64,000 nt of DNA from Sphingosinicella sp. LHD-64 (lineage in GTDB: Bacteria > Pseudomonadota > Alphaproteobacteria > Sphingomonadales > Sphingomonadaceae), in the NCBI RefSeq assembly GCF_031157375.1, contig NZ_JAVIFV010000004.1, positions 248,001 to 312,000 of the forward strand. Direction: 5' to 3'. Both the position numbers and the translations under genes were made by a program. Below the pieces are notes generated by a model. That model worked only from the letters and a program-made list of their open reading frames with translations. It did not search any database and was not told the DNA's origin. Positions within the stretch are counted from its first letter, which is position 1. Every line of letters starts with the position of its first letter. Positions 53,776 to 62,414 of the stretch are shown piece by piece.

Positions 53776-54945
53776 ATGGCGCGCATCTTGATCGGCTGGG
53801 AGCTCGGCGCCAATCGCGGCCATGCCGTCCATCTCGCCGGGCTCAGCCGGCTTCTGCGCGGACATGGGCATGAGGTGGTGCTGGCGGTGCGCCGGCTGGA
53901 CGTCATGCACGCGCAGCAGGTGTCCGACATTGCGATCTGGCAAGCGCCGGTGTCGCCCCGGATGCTCGCTGGGAACGTGATGCGGCACGGCGGCGCGCCG
54001 GCAGGGCTGGCCGATATCCTCGCGCGCATCGGCATCGACGATGCCTTGATCGTCACCTCGATGATCGCGGCGTGGCGGCAATTGCTGGCGGCGACACGGG
54101 CCGATCTGGTCATTGCCGATTATGCGCCGTTCCTGCTGCCGGCGGCACGCGGGCGGCTGCCGGCAATCGCGGTCGGCAACGGCTTCAGCCTGCCGCCGGC
54201 GACGATGCGCGCATTTCCGACGCTCGTGCAGGGTGTTTCGGGCCTCGACCAGGAGGCGCTGCTGGCGATTGTCAATCGCGGCCTTGCCGAGCTGGGCGAC
54301 GATCCGCTTGCGGCACTGCCGGGGATCTTTGCTGCCGATCGATCGGTTACCGCGACCTTCGCGGAGCTCGATCCCTATGCCGCCGAGCGCGGCGAGCCGA
54401 TTGCGATTCCAGAATCGGTCGATGGCTCGATCCGGGCGGGTGAGGGGGAAGAGGTGTTCGTCTACCTCCCCGAATTGATCCCGGCGAATTCACCCCTGTG
54501 GAGCGGTCTGGCGATGAGCGGACTCAAGATCCGTGTCCATGTCGCCATGGGCGATGCGGCCATCCAGGCCGCGGTGACCTCGTTCGGGTTCATCGTCGAG
54601 CCGCACCCGGTGCCCTTTGCCGAGATCGCCGCGCGGTCGCGGCTGCTACTGTCCCATGGTGGCCATGGCTTCGTCTGCGCCGGCTTGACGGCGGGCTTGC
54701 CGCAGGTGGTCTGCCATTACGATCTCGAAAAGCTCGCCACCGGTCTCGGCCTCGCTCGCGCCGGCCTGGGCGGGCATGTGCCGCTGGCCACGATCCAGCC
54801 TCGCGCTTTCGCCGATTCGCTTGTGCGGGTGTATCAGGACGATGCGATCGCGGCGCGCGCGCGGGCCGCAGCGCCCGGTTTCCTCGAACGCGGACAAATC
54901 CATCATGACGAGGCGGTTGTCGCGGCGGTGGCGGCGCTCGGATAG
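53776..54945 (+). CDS. GT-B glycosyltransferase (UGT/MurG-like)
   Basis: 389 residues of GT-B type: an N-terminal ILIGWELGANRGHAVHLAGL with a glycine-rich loop, the middle ADLVIADYAPFLLP, and a C-terminal nucleotide-sugar part with RLLLSHGGHGFVCAGLTAGLPQVV, in which SHGGHG is the family motif. The acceptor is unknown. It follows the CinA-type gene by six bases, so they are probably one transcript. Confidence 0.85.
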   Translation: MARILIGWELGANRGHAVHLAGLSRLLRGHGHEVVLAVRRLDVMHAQQVSDIAIWQAPVSPRMLAGNVMRHGGAPAGLADILARIGIDDALIVTSMIAAWRQLLAATRADLVIADYAPFLLPAARGRLPAIAVGNGFSLPPATMRAFPTLVQGVSGLDQEALLAIVNRGLAELGDDPLAALPGIFAADRSVTATFAELDPYAAERGEPIAIPESVDGSIRAGEGEEVFVYLPELIPANSPLWSGLAMSGLKIRVHVAMGDAAIQAAVTSFGFIVEPHPVPFAEIAARSRLLLSHGGHGFVCAGLTAGLPQVVCHYDLEKLATGLGLARAGLGGHVPLATIQPRAFADSLVRVYQDDAIAARARAAAPGFLERGQIHHDEAVVAAVAALG

Positions 54946-55013
54946 GGCACCGCGGATTCGTTGTTCGACTGGAACAAGCCGCTTCCGGACGCGCTTTGCG
55001 GTGCGGAGACGGT

Positions 55014-55424
55014 ATGGATCGCTTGTTTACCTTTTTCGCGGGTCGGATCGCGTCGTTCGCCGGACAGCCGGTTGCATTTGTCATCGCCCTTGCGCTGGTG
55101 CTGGTCTGGGTACTGACCGGGCCGCTGTTCGGCTTCTCGGACACATGGCAGCTCGTCATCAACACGACGACGACCATCGTCACCTTCCTGATGGTGTTCC
55201 TGATCCAGAACAGCCAGAATCGCGACGCCGCGGCGATGCAGGCGAAGCTCGATGAGCTGCTGCGCGCGATCGATCCGGCGCGCGGCCAGTTCATCGGTAT
55301 CGAGCATCTGACCGATGCCCAGATCCAGGAAATCCGCGCCGCGCTCGAAGATGAAACGGACGGCCGCGCCAATGGCAAGAAGCGCGCGCACGAGTCGGTC
55401 GATCGCCTGCTGGAGCGCTATTGA
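55014..55424 (+). CDS. Low-affinity iron permease family protein
   Basis: 136 residues. Two membrane helices (about 19-36 and 44-62) with the family start MDRLFTFFAGRIASFAGQP and the conserved loop DTWQLVINTTTTIVTFLMVFLIQNSQNRD are diagnostic of the low-affinity iron permease family (PF04120). The C-terminal half is soluble. The iron role is transferred from a fungal relative and unproven in bacteria. ATG 55014 has GCGGAGA before it. Confidence 0.88.
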   Translation: MDRLFTFFAGRIASFAGQPVAFVIALALVLVWVLTGPLFGFSDTWQLVINTTTTIVTFLMVFLIQNSQNRDAAAMQAKLDELLRAIDPARGQFIGIEHLTDAQIQEIRAALEDETDGRANGKKRAHESVDRLLERY

Positions 55425-55487
55425 GGCGCTTGCCGCCAAATCACGCGGGCTGCTACGTCGGCCATTCACGCGGCTGGGGGCAATCGG

Positions 55488-56132
55488 TTGAATCGCGAAC
55501 GGATCGAATTGACGGACAACGAGGGCGCATTCCTGGCGCTCGTGCTGCGGACCCAGCCGGCGACCGCCTATCAGATCAGCCGGATCTACGAAGAGTCACC
55601 CGTCAGCAACTTCAACACCAGCAAGGGCAAGATCTATCCGATGATCCGGCGGCTGGAGATGCAGGGACTGATCGAGAAGCGGCCAGTGGAGGGCGATGCG
55701 CGCGGCGCCGAGGTGCTGCTGTGCACCGCGGCGGGACGGGCGGCCGTCAAGGCGTGGGTCCAGACCATCCGGCCGACCCATTTGCTGCTCGAGGATCCGC
55801 TGCGGACGAAGGTCCAGTCGCTCGACCTCTTGGACCGGGACGAGCAGATCGCCTGGATCGTCGATACCAAGGCGGCGCTTCATGACAAGCTGCGCGTCCT
55901 CGACGAATATGGCCGGAGCGTCACCGTGCCGTTCCACGAGGCGGTGCACGACAATGCGGTGAGCGCGCTGCGCAGCCGGATGGACTGGCTCGACCGGCTG
56001 CTGCAGCGGATCGTCAAGGGCGGGAACGACCAAGAAAAGGGCGGCGGACCGAAATCCGCCGCCCGAAAGAGGCCACCGCCTCAGAAGCGGAAGCTGGCCG
56101 AGATGAAGAAGTCCCGTCCGAGCACGTCGTAA
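55488..56132 (+). CDS. PadR-family transcriptional regulator
   Basis: 214 residues from TTG. The winged helix comprises LTDNEGAFLALVLRTQPATAYQISRIYEE and GKIYPMIRRLEMQGLIEKRPVEG, then a C-terminal dimerisation helix (LLDRDEQIAWIVDTKAALHDKLR). PadR proteins sense phenolics or other small molecules. The last 50 or so residues are a basic tail (SAARKRPPPQKRK) that overlaps the terminator and the 3' end of the TonB receptor on the other strand, unlike normal PadR proteins. Confidence 0.9.
   Translation: MNRERIELTDNEGAFLALVLRTQPATAYQISRIYEESPVSNFNTSKGKIYPMIRRLEMQGLIEKRPVEGDARGAEVLLCTAAGRAAVKAWVQTIRPTHLLLEDPLRTKVQSLDLLDRDEQIAWIVDTKAALHDKLRVLDEYGRSVTVPFHEAVHDNAVSALRSRMDWLDRLLQRIVKGGNDQEKGGGPKSAARKRPPPQKRKLAEMKKSRPSTS
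56039..56064 (-). terminator. Intrinsic terminator of the TonB receptor, inside the padR reading frame
   Basis: GGGCGGCGGA (56039-56048) and TCCGCCGCCC (56055-56064) form a perfect 10-bp stem around a six-base loop. On the minus strand it is followed by TTTTCTTGG, so it ends the receptor transcript 17 bases after its stop codon. On the plus strand no T run follows. Confidence 0.8.
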
Positions 56133-59035
56133 ACCTCCGGGAAGGTGTTCGCCTCCGCCTGGTTGTCGCCAAGCAACGGCGGATCCTTGTCGAACAGGTT
56201 GTTGATGCCGAGATTGACCGTGAAATTGTCGTTCACCTCGAACGCGAAGGAAATGTCGAACAGATCGTAGGCGCCGATCCTCTCGACGATATAGTCGGTC
56301 GAATCGTCGTCGTCGCGGACCGCACCGAGATGCCGCCAGCGAATGCTGGTGGTGAGCGGTCCGTCCATCCAGGACAGGCGCGACGACCATTTCCACTTGG
56401 CGACCGGGTTGCCGATGATGTTGCCATAGCGGCCGGCTCCCTCGTTCACTTGGTCGAGCCCGGCGACCGGCGTGAAGTCTGCCGTGCGCGTGTAGTTGCC
56501 GAGGAAGAAGAAGTTGAGCCGCGAGCTGCTACCGTTCAGCAGGCTGAAGTTCAGCGGCAGGCTGTAGTCCACCTGGAAATCAATGCCGCTGGTGTCGAAG
56601 CTGCCGAGGTTGGCAAAGGTTGCCTCGACCACGAAGTCACCGCCCTCGATCACGCCGGTCAACGGATTGCGGCCGATTGCCTGGCAGAGCGCGCTGTTAA
56701 CGTCCTGAATGACATTGTAGCACAGGTTGAGAATGTTGTTCACGCCGCCTGCCGCCGGCGCAACCGCGTTCTCGATCCTGATGTCATAATAGTCGATGGT
56801 GATGTTGAGCCGCGGGATGAAGCGCGGCCGGATCACCGCGCCGGCAGTCCACGTGTCCGCGACTTCCTCCTCCAGGTTCGGATTGCCGCCAAACACGCCG
56901 GGGACCTGGGCGTTTGGCTGGAGGCCGGCGGTGCCGACGAGCGGATCGGGCACTCCGGTGGCCACGCACAGCGCACGAACCGTCGGATTCGTGGCCGCCG
57001 CTGCAAGTGAGCAGGGGTCAGTCGCCGCCGGGAAACCGATGGCTCGGCCGCCGAACAGCTCGCCGACGTTCGGCGCGCGGATGGCGCGCTGATACTGGCC
57101 GCGGAAGGTGATGTCCCGGATCGGCGCAAGTTCGATGCCGCCCGCATAGGTCCACACACCGCCCACGGCGCCGAGGGAATAGTCGGAATAGCGGCCTGCG
57201 CCATTCAGCTCCAGTCGATGGATGAAATTGTCCTGGATGATCGGGACGCGAAGCTCGGCGAACACCTCCTTGACATCGTAGCTGCCTTGAGTCGCCTGTC
57301 CGGCATTGAAGCCGACGACATCGCCCGAGGACAAAGCGGTGTCCGGAATGAACTGGCCGCTCACGCTGCGCCATTCGACGCCGGCGGCGAAGGCGACCGG
57401 ATCGGTCGCGGTCCCGAAGGTGAACAGCGGGCCGGAGATGCTGGCCTGCGCCACCTGGAGCTCGGAGATGTCCTGATTCTGCGCCAGGATCGAGATCTGG
57501 TTGATGCAGTCCGCGCTGAGCAGAGCCTCGCCGAACACGTTGCAGGTGCCGTCCGCCGCGAGCCGGGTGAAGGCCGAACGGGAGATATTGCCGGTCTGAA
57601 CCGATGCGTTCCGGGTTCTGGCGTACATGTAGTAGACGTCATAGGTCAGCGAGTCGGTGATGTTGCCCCTGAGGCCGGCCAGCACGCGGAAGGCGTTGCG
57701 GTCGTCGGTGACGTTGCGCGAGGCGAGGCCGGTGGTGCGGCTGTTCACGTTCAATCGCACGAAACCCGGCTGAAGCGCAGGGAATGAAGCCGTGCCCGCA
57801 GTGAACGGCCCGAAAGGGTTCGGTGCGCCCGCGGCGGCCGCGGCCGCGATCGCCGCTTGCTGATTGGTCGCGATCTGCTGGAGCTGGGTGAAGTCGGCGG
57901 CCGAGACCAGCGGCTGGATCGCCGCCAGCTCGAAGTCGACATTCTGGGTGATCGGCGTCGCCGCCAGCTCGTTCTGGACGCGGTTGTTGATGTAGTTCAC
58001 CTCCGCATAGGCGGTGATGCCGTCGGCGATCTCATATTCGCCATAGCCGCCGAGCGTCCAACGCTCCTGCGGAACCATCAAATAGTTCGCCGGCGCATAG
58101 TTGTACGAGCAGGGGGCGCCGCAATAGGGGATGCTGGTCCCGGGCGTCGAGAAGAACGCGCCGCCGGGATTGCTTCCCACCGGGCCGACATAATTCGTCC
58201 CGGCCGCGATCGGTCGCGCGACGCCGGCGACCAGGATGCTGCCCGGGGCGACGATACGGCCTTGGGGGACCGAGGCGGATCCCAAAGGTATAAGACCGTC
58301 CGCGCCATCTCCAAAAGAGAAGAAGGCCCAGGGACGGTCAGCCTGCATGATCTGACCGCGATTGAAATATTCGCCGTAGATCGTGATGTTGCCGCGACCG
58401 TCGGCGAACTGGGTACCCATGGCGAGATAGGCGTTGTAGCGGGCGCCGTCGCCTTCCTCGGTGATGCTGTACTGCGCGCCTGCGAGCAGGCCGTCGAGGT
58501 CGCTGCGCAGGCGGAAGTTGATGACGCCCGCGACCGCGTCCGAGCCGTAGACCGCCGAAGCGCCGCCGGTGACGACGTCGACGCTGTCGATCAGGAACTG
58601 CGGGATCGTGTTGAGATCGACCGTCTGGGCCGTGTCGAAGAAGATGTAGCGGCGGCCGTTGACCAGCACGAGGTTGCGCTGCGATCCGAGGCCGCGCAGA
58701 TCGAGCGTCGCAATACCCCCGCCGGGGTTGTTCGAGAAGGCGCTCGAGCCCGGAACGACCTGCGGCAGCGTATTGATCACCTGCTCGACGTTGACCGCAC
58801 CGGAGAGCCGGAACTCCTCGTTCGACACTACCGTGACCGGGCTGGTCGAGGTGAGGTCGCGCCGGGCGATGCGCGAGCCGGTGATGACGATCGCCTGTCC
58901 CTCGTCGCTCGCCGTTTCCGGTTCCGAAGAAACCGGTGGTTGGGCATCCTGAGCGAATGCCGGCGCAGCGGTGACGAAGAGAGACGCCGCGGTGCCCAAA
59001 AGCATCGTGCGTACTGCAAATTTGCCGTTTCTCAT
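56081..59035 (-). CDS. TonB-dependent outer-membrane receptor
   Basis: 984 residues. A signal peptide (1-29, ending AFAQD) precedes a plug with the TonB-box-type segment QAIVITGSRIARRDL and GGGIATLDLRGLGSQRNLVLVNGRR, then a 22-strand barrel ending in the C-terminal SASFRF. Sphingomonads carry many such receptors for glycans, peptides, metals or vitamins; the substrate is open. The start at 59035 has GGGAGGA before it and is preferred over the longer open frame. It converges on padR. Confidence 0.95.
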   Translation of the reverse strand: MRNGKFAVRTMLLGTAASLFVTAAPAFAQDAQPPVSSEPETASDEGQAIVITGSRIARRDLTSTSPVTVVSNEEFRLSGAVNVEQVINTLPQVVPGSSAFSNNPGGGIATLDLRGLGSQRNLVLVNGRRYIFFDTAQTVDLNTIPQFLIDSVDVVTGGASAVYGSDAVAGVINFRLRSDLDGLLAGAQYSITEEGDGARYNAYLAMGTQFADGRGNITIYGEYFNRGQIMQADRPWAFFSFGDGADGLIPLGSASVPQGRIVAPGSILVAGVARPIAAGTNYVGPVGSNPGGAFFSTPGTSIPYCGAPCSYNYAPANYLMVPQERWTLGGYGEYEIADGITAYAEVNYINNRVQNELAATPITQNVDFELAAIQPLVSAADFTQLQQIATNQQAAIAAAAAAGAPNPFGPFTAGTASFPALQPGFVRLNVNSRTTGLASRNVTDDRNAFRVLAGLRGNITDSLTYDVYYMYARTRNASVQTGNISRSAFTRLAADGTCNVFGEALLSADCINQISILAQNQDISELQVAQASISGPLFTFGTATDPVAFAAGVEWRSVSGQFIPDTALSSGDVVGFNAGQATQGSYDVKEVFAELRVPIIQDNFIHRLELNGAGRYSDYSLGAVGGVWTYAGGIELAPIRDITFRGQYQRAIRAPNVGELFGGRAIGFPAATDPCSLAAAATNPTVRALCVATGVPDPLVGTAGLQPNAQVPGVFGGNPNLEEEVADTWTAGAVIRPRFIPRLNITIDYYDIRIENAVAPAAGGVNNILNLCYNVIQDVNSALCQAIGRNPLTGVIEGGDFVVEATFANLGSFDTSGIDFQVDYSLPLNFSLLNGSSSRLNFFFLGNYTRTADFTPVAGLDQVNEGAGRYGNIIGNPVAKWKWSSRLSWMDGPLTTSIRWRHLGAVRDDDDSTDYIVERIGAYDLFDISFAFEVNDNFTVNLGINNLFDKDPPLLGDNQAEANTFPEVYDVLGRDFFISASFRF

Positions 59036-59146
59036 TCTGGTCCTCCCAAAGATGTCGCATTCGCGCCCGGAATTCGGGCTGGGCTGCGACGCGCCCGCGA
59101 CGGCGCATCGTTTAAGCCGATGTGGATGTCTCACAAGTGAAATATG

Positions 59147-59159
59147 GTACGTTTCGTAC
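59147..59159. promoter_or_regulatory. Short palindrome in the TonB receptor promoter region
   Basis: GTACG-TTT-CGTAC (59147-59159) lies about 110 bases before the receptor start in a locally A/T-rich stretch. It is a candidate operator; the binding protein is unknown. Confidence 0.35.
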
Positions 59160-59222
59160 TTCATGAATCGGCTGTGGCAAACTCGCCACAGGAGAATATC
59201 CGAGATGTGGCGGTGGTGCGCG

Positions 59223-59651
59223 CTATAGAGAGGTTCTATAAGAACCAAATGGCGACCGGCGACTTGCTGCTTGATGGGCGCGTCCATTCGGTCGCCCGGG
59301 CAGGTCATAGGCATCAATCGGTCGCACCTCGATGCCGCGGCCCCGCCGACGACGGCGATGAATCGAGGGATGATTGGAAACGATCTCCGCGGCTTCGGCG
59401 ATCGTTCCGGCATGGACGAGGAAGAAGGCGCCGACCTGGGCGTCTGCCTTGCGGAACGGGCCTTCGGCAAATTCGAGCGTGTCGCCGCTCCCGCGGATCA
59501 CGACGCCGAGATCCGGACTGCCGATATCTCCTTCCATGATGATTGCGCCGGCGCCGTATAGTCGCCGGTTCTTCCGGTCGTTCCGGCCGGACGCCTTGCC
59601 GACGCGTGCGGGAGCATCTCCCTCGAAATAGCAAAGGCAGAGAAAAAGCAT
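59223..59651 (-). CDS. YCII-related protein
   Basis: 142 residues. The core (LEFAEGPFRKADAQVGAFFLVHAGTIAEAAEIVSNHPS) is the YCII/DGPF domain, a small ferredoxin-like fold of unknown reaction, and the N-terminus (MLFLCLCY) is family-like. The C-terminal 30 residues are extra and polar. It lies between the LytTR pair and the TonB receptor on the same strand. YCII proteins often accompany ECF sigma factors; none is next to it here. Confidence 0.6.
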   Translation of the reverse strand: MLFLCLCYFEGDAPARVGKASGRNDRKNRRLYGAGAIIMEGDIGSPDLGVVIRGSGDTLEFAEGPFRKADAQVGAFFLVHAGTIAEAAEIVSNHPSIHRRRRRGRGIEVRPIDAYDLPGRPNGRAHQAASRRSPFGSYRTSL

Positions 59652-59730
59652 GCGATCAGGATTGATCGCCCAGCCGGATCGCGCAACGCGATGGCGGACA
59701 AGCGGCGTGCCCGGCCGCCCGAACGTCGTG

Positions 59731-60531
59731 TCAGTCCGCCCTGCCGCCGTTGAACAAGGATCTCACCCGTCGCGCGTAGACGCGGCCGGCTTTCAAATGC
59801 TCGCCACCAGCCAGAACGATCTCAAGGCCCCCGAGGCGCGGCGACCTTACCTCACGGATTGCCGCGGTGCGCACCAATGTCCGGCGGTGGATGCGGGTGA
59901 ACTTGCCGGGATCGACCCTTTGCTCGAATGTCCGGATCGAGCCGCGCAGCAGGAAGGAGCCCCCCTCGGTGTAGATTCGGACATAGTCCTCTTCGCTGCT
60001 CACCCAGTCGATATTGTCGATCGCGACGCGGACATATCCGCCAAGCGACTTCCTGATCCAGAGCTCGGTCTCGTAGCGCGGACCCTCTTCCGCGCCCTGA
60101 AGCCCGTCGCGCAGGCTGGTGATGACGGCCTGCAGCTCGGCCATACGCTCGTGTGCGCTTTCCGCGTCCAGCCGGAAGCGCGCCCGTGACAAGGCGGCGC
60201 GCAGACGATCCGTCTCCAGCGGCTTCAGCACATAGTCCGCGGCGTTCGTCTCGAACGCGCGTACCGCATAATGATCGAAGGCGGAGACGAAGATTACGAC
60301 GGGAAGCTCGTCTTCCGCGAGCGATTCGACGAGATCGAAGCCGGTGCCGTCGCGCATCCGGATGTCGAGCAGCATCACGTCCGGCTTCAACTTCCTGACA
60401 AGGTCGATCGCGGTGCGGCAGCCGTCGGCCTCGCCGACCAGCTCGACCTCCTCGATATCGGCCAGCGCGCGTTTGATGCGGCGGAGGGCCAGAACTTCGT
60501 CATCTACGGCCAGAACGCGAAGTTCGCTCAT
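59731..60531 (-). CDS. LytTR-family response regulator
   Basis: 266 residues. The receiver has the acidic pair in VLAVDDEVLALRR, the phosphoryl acceptor Asp56 in VMLLDIRM and the Lys in YVLKPLE. The C-terminal part is a LytTR DNA-binding domain (WVSSEEDYVRIYTEGGSFLLR and FTRIHRRTLV). ATG at 60531 overlaps the kinase stop by four bases. The paired repeats at 61695-61727 fit the LytTR recognition layout and suggest autoregulation. Confidence 0.94.
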   Translation of the reverse strand: MSELRVLAVDDEVLALRRIKRALADIEEVELVGEADGCRTAIDLVRKLKPDVMLLDIRMRDGTGFDLVESLAEDELPVVIFVSAFDHYAVRAFETNAADYVLKPLETDRLRAALSRARFRLDAESAHERMAELQAVITSLRDGLQGAEEGPRYETELWIRKSLGGYVRVAIDNIDWVSSEEDYVRIYTEGGSFLLRGSIRTFEQRVDPGKFTRIHRRTLVRTAAIREVRSPRLGGLEIVLAGGEHLKAGRVYARRVRSLFNGGRAD

Positions 60532-61658
60532 GACAGCATCCTGAGCGGCATGGTGAGGGTACAGGTGAAGCCCGTCGGCGTGCGGCCGGCGGCGAGCGAC
60601 TGCCGGTCGCCGAAGCGCTGGGCCAGACGTTCGCGGACATTCTTCAGGCCCACGCCGGTGCCCTCCTTTGCAGCACCCGCCGGCGCCGTCCCGCTGTCGC
60701 TCACGGCGAGGGTCAGGTGACCGTCCTCCGCGTGCGCCGCGATCGCGATGCGGGCCGGCGGCGCGGACGCGGCGACGCCATATTTGACCGCATTCTCGAC
60801 CAGCGGCTGGAGGATCAGGGCAGGGACCGCGGCGTGGGCGAGCGCGGGCGGGCAATCGATCGCAAGCACGAGATCGGGATAGCGCAGCTGCTCGATCTCC
60901 AGATAGGCGCGCTGCAGGTCGATCTCGCGTTCGAGCGGGATGTCCTCGAACGGGTCGATCGACAGCGAGCGGCGGAAGAAGGTGGCAAGCCTGGTCACCA
61001 TCCGCTCCGCATCGACATTGCGCTCCTCGACGATCAGCGCGGAGATCGAATTGAGGCTGTTGAACAGGAAATGCGGGTTCACCTGGTTGTGGAGCGCGCG
61101 CAACTGCGCCGCCTGCGCATGCGCGCGCAGCTCGGCCGAATGAAGCCGCTCCGCCTGGACGTCATAACTGTAGCCGAGCGCGAGGTAGAGACCTGCCCAG
61201 GCGAGGAAGAACCAGGTCCAGTAGGACAGGGTGCTGATCACCGCGGCCCAGCTGAAGCCGGTGCCGATGCGGGACGGGTCGACGGCAGTGGTCGCGAAAT
61301 AGGCGGCCCAGGCGAAGACTTCGGCCGTGACCGGCGCCAGCAGTGCGGCCAGGAGAACCCGGCTCCTGAAGCTCGGGCCGGACCACCGGTCCAGCGCGCG
61401 ATGCAGGAGGTAGCACAGGAACAATCCGAACAGCGTCAGCAACCCCCGCATCGCGACGAGCGCCGCGAGAGGCCCGTTTCCACTGACGAGGATGCCGGCG
61501 GACAGGATGAGGAAGTTGGAAAGCCAGAACAGGAGCGTCAGCCAGAGCATGGCGCGGGTGCGGGGCGTCAGTCCCCTGCCGAGGAAGGCTGCGCGCAGCC
61601 CGCGCCGCGGGGCGCGCTGCGGCGCCTCCTCGACCCAATCCATGACCAATCCCGGCAT
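60528..61658 (-). CDS. LytS-family sensor histidine kinase
   Basis: 376 residues. About four to five hydrophobic segments (residues 37-175) precede a His_kinase domain with the site LHNQVNPHFLFNSLNSISA, the ATP-binding region LVENAVKYG and GVGLKNVRERL. The enzyme phosphorylates the LytTR regulator encoded next. No periplasmic sensor domain is obvious, so membrane state or an internal signal may be sensed. An ATG at 61643 is an alternative start. Confidence 0.93.
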   Translation of the reverse strand: MPGLVMDWVEEAPQRAPRRGLRAAFLGRGLTPRTRAMLWLTLLFWLSNFLILSAGILVSGNGPLAALVAMRGLLTLFGLFLCYLLHRALDRWSGPSFRSRVLLAALLAPVTAEVFAWAAYFATTAVDPSRIGTGFSWAAVISTLSYWTWFFLAWAGLYLALGYSYDVQAERLHSAELRAHAQAAQLRALHNQVNPHFLFNSLNSISALIVEERNVDAERMVTRLATFFRRSLSIDPFEDIPLEREIDLQRAYLEIEQLRYPDLVLAIDCPPALAHAAVPALILQPLVENAVKYGVAASAPPARIAIAAHAEDGHLTLAVSDSGTAPAGAAKEGTGVGLKNVRERLAQRFGDRQSLAAGRTPTGFTCTLTMPLRMLS

Positions 61659-61694
61659 CCGGCGAATATGGGCCAGCCGGCGGAGAAGGTCGAG

Positions 61695-61727
61695 CGACGT
61701 TCACCCTCTCCCAATCGACGTTCACCC
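61695..61727. promoter_or_regulatory. LytTR-type direct repeat in front of the two-component genes
   Basis: CGACGTTCACCC occurs at 61695-61706 and 61716-61727, a period of 21 bases. Taking the nine-base unit GACGTTCAC, the spacer is 12 bases, the spacing at which LytTR dimers bind. The site lies 37-69 bases upstream of the kinase start. Confidence 0.65.
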
Positions 61728-61871
61728 GCACATTCGCGCTCCAATCCACTGCACCGGGGCGTTCGAGGGGTCGCCGCTTTGCGGCGCCGCGCCGTCAGGG
61801 CATCTGGTCCGGGAGCCGCGGAGGGCAACGAATCTCCCCTAGCATTCGATTCGATCTCTGCGGCGGGACTG

Positions 61872-61902
61872 GGGAGCGGGCGCCGCCCGCTCCCTTCTTG
61901 TT
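61872..61902 (+). terminator. Terminator-like hairpin of no known gene
   Basis: GGGAGCGGGC (61872-61881), loop GCC, GCCCGCTCCC (61885-61894), followed by TTCTTGTT. A perfect 10-bp stem with a T-rich tail on the plus strand, although no plus-strand protein gene ends here. Confidence 0.55.
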
Positions 61903-62193
61903 CCGGCAGACGCAGATTTCAGTAAAGGCCGGGGCGTCGTGGAAGCGGGTCTGAGCCGGAGGCGGGCTGGTTCGCCGGCAACCGCAGCCATGATGGCGCC
62001 AACGGCTTCTCGCTGACGTGCGTGGATTGGACACTTTTGCCGCACATGTCGTCGGCGCGGGTCCGGCCGGGTACCGCCTGGGGCGGGCGCGGGAAACCGG
62101 AATCCGTGCCCGGATTGCCGGCGAAGATCGACCTCGAGCGCCTGCCGTTCATCTCCAATCTCCTCGCCAGGCCAAAATCGCCGGCTTGCTGCA

Positions 62194-62225
62194 AAAGGAC
62201 AGGAGCTTGCCGGCAAGCGTCCTTT
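62194..62225 (+). other. Nested hairpin
   Basis: AAAGGAC (62194-62200) pairs with GTCCTTT (62219-62225), with an AGGA bulge and an inner stem GCTTG-CCGG-CAAGC (62205-62218). A compact structured element of unknown role, 74 bases before the tRNA-Gly end. Confidence 0.45.
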
Positions 62226-62298
62226 GGAGGCGGCCGAACGGGATGATCGAGCGGCCGCCAAGGACGCCGTCAGCCTGAATCAGAGAGATGATGGATTA

Positions 62299-62372
62299 TG
62301 GAGCGGGTGAAGGGAATCGAACCCTCGTCGTAAGCTTGGGAAGCTTCTGCTCTGCCATTGAGCTACACCCGC
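62299..62372 (-). tRNA. tRNA-Gly (anticodon CCC)
   Basis: Read on the minus strand, a 74-base tRNA with encoded CCA: acceptor GCGGGTG/CACCCGC, D stem GCTC/GAGC, anticodon arm GAAGC-TTCCCAA-GCTTA (anticodon CCC) and T stem GAGGG/CCCTT around TTCGATT. The top pair of the anticodon stem (G-A) is weak but all else fits. Confidence 0.93.
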
Positions 62373-62414
62373 GCCGCGCCGGTATCTAGGAGAGCCCCGC
62401 CCCCTTGTCGAGGG

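Larger units (their letters stand above)
61659..62298. other. 640-bp stretch without a convincing protein gene
   Basis: Several short reading frames exist, but none has family-like sequence, a good ribosome site or normal amino-acid balance. What can be seen are the LytTR-type repeats, a 10-bp terminator-like hairpin at 61872-61894 and a nested hairpin at 62194-62225. A structured non-coding RNA or a decayed gene is possible. Confidence 0.5.

Noticed and set aside
54971-54996. Possible EcfG promoter before the iron-permease-family gene
   Set aside because: GGAAC is followed after 16 bases by CGCT, not CGTT, and the distance to the start is very short; too weak to call.
62018-62278. Small plus-strand open frames before tRNA-Gly
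   Set aside because: No ribosome site, no family-like sequence, and they run through the nested hairpin.
62299-62372. tRNA-Gly as a second element attachment site
   Set aside because: No integrase, transfer gene or repeated copy of its 3' end is visible next to it.
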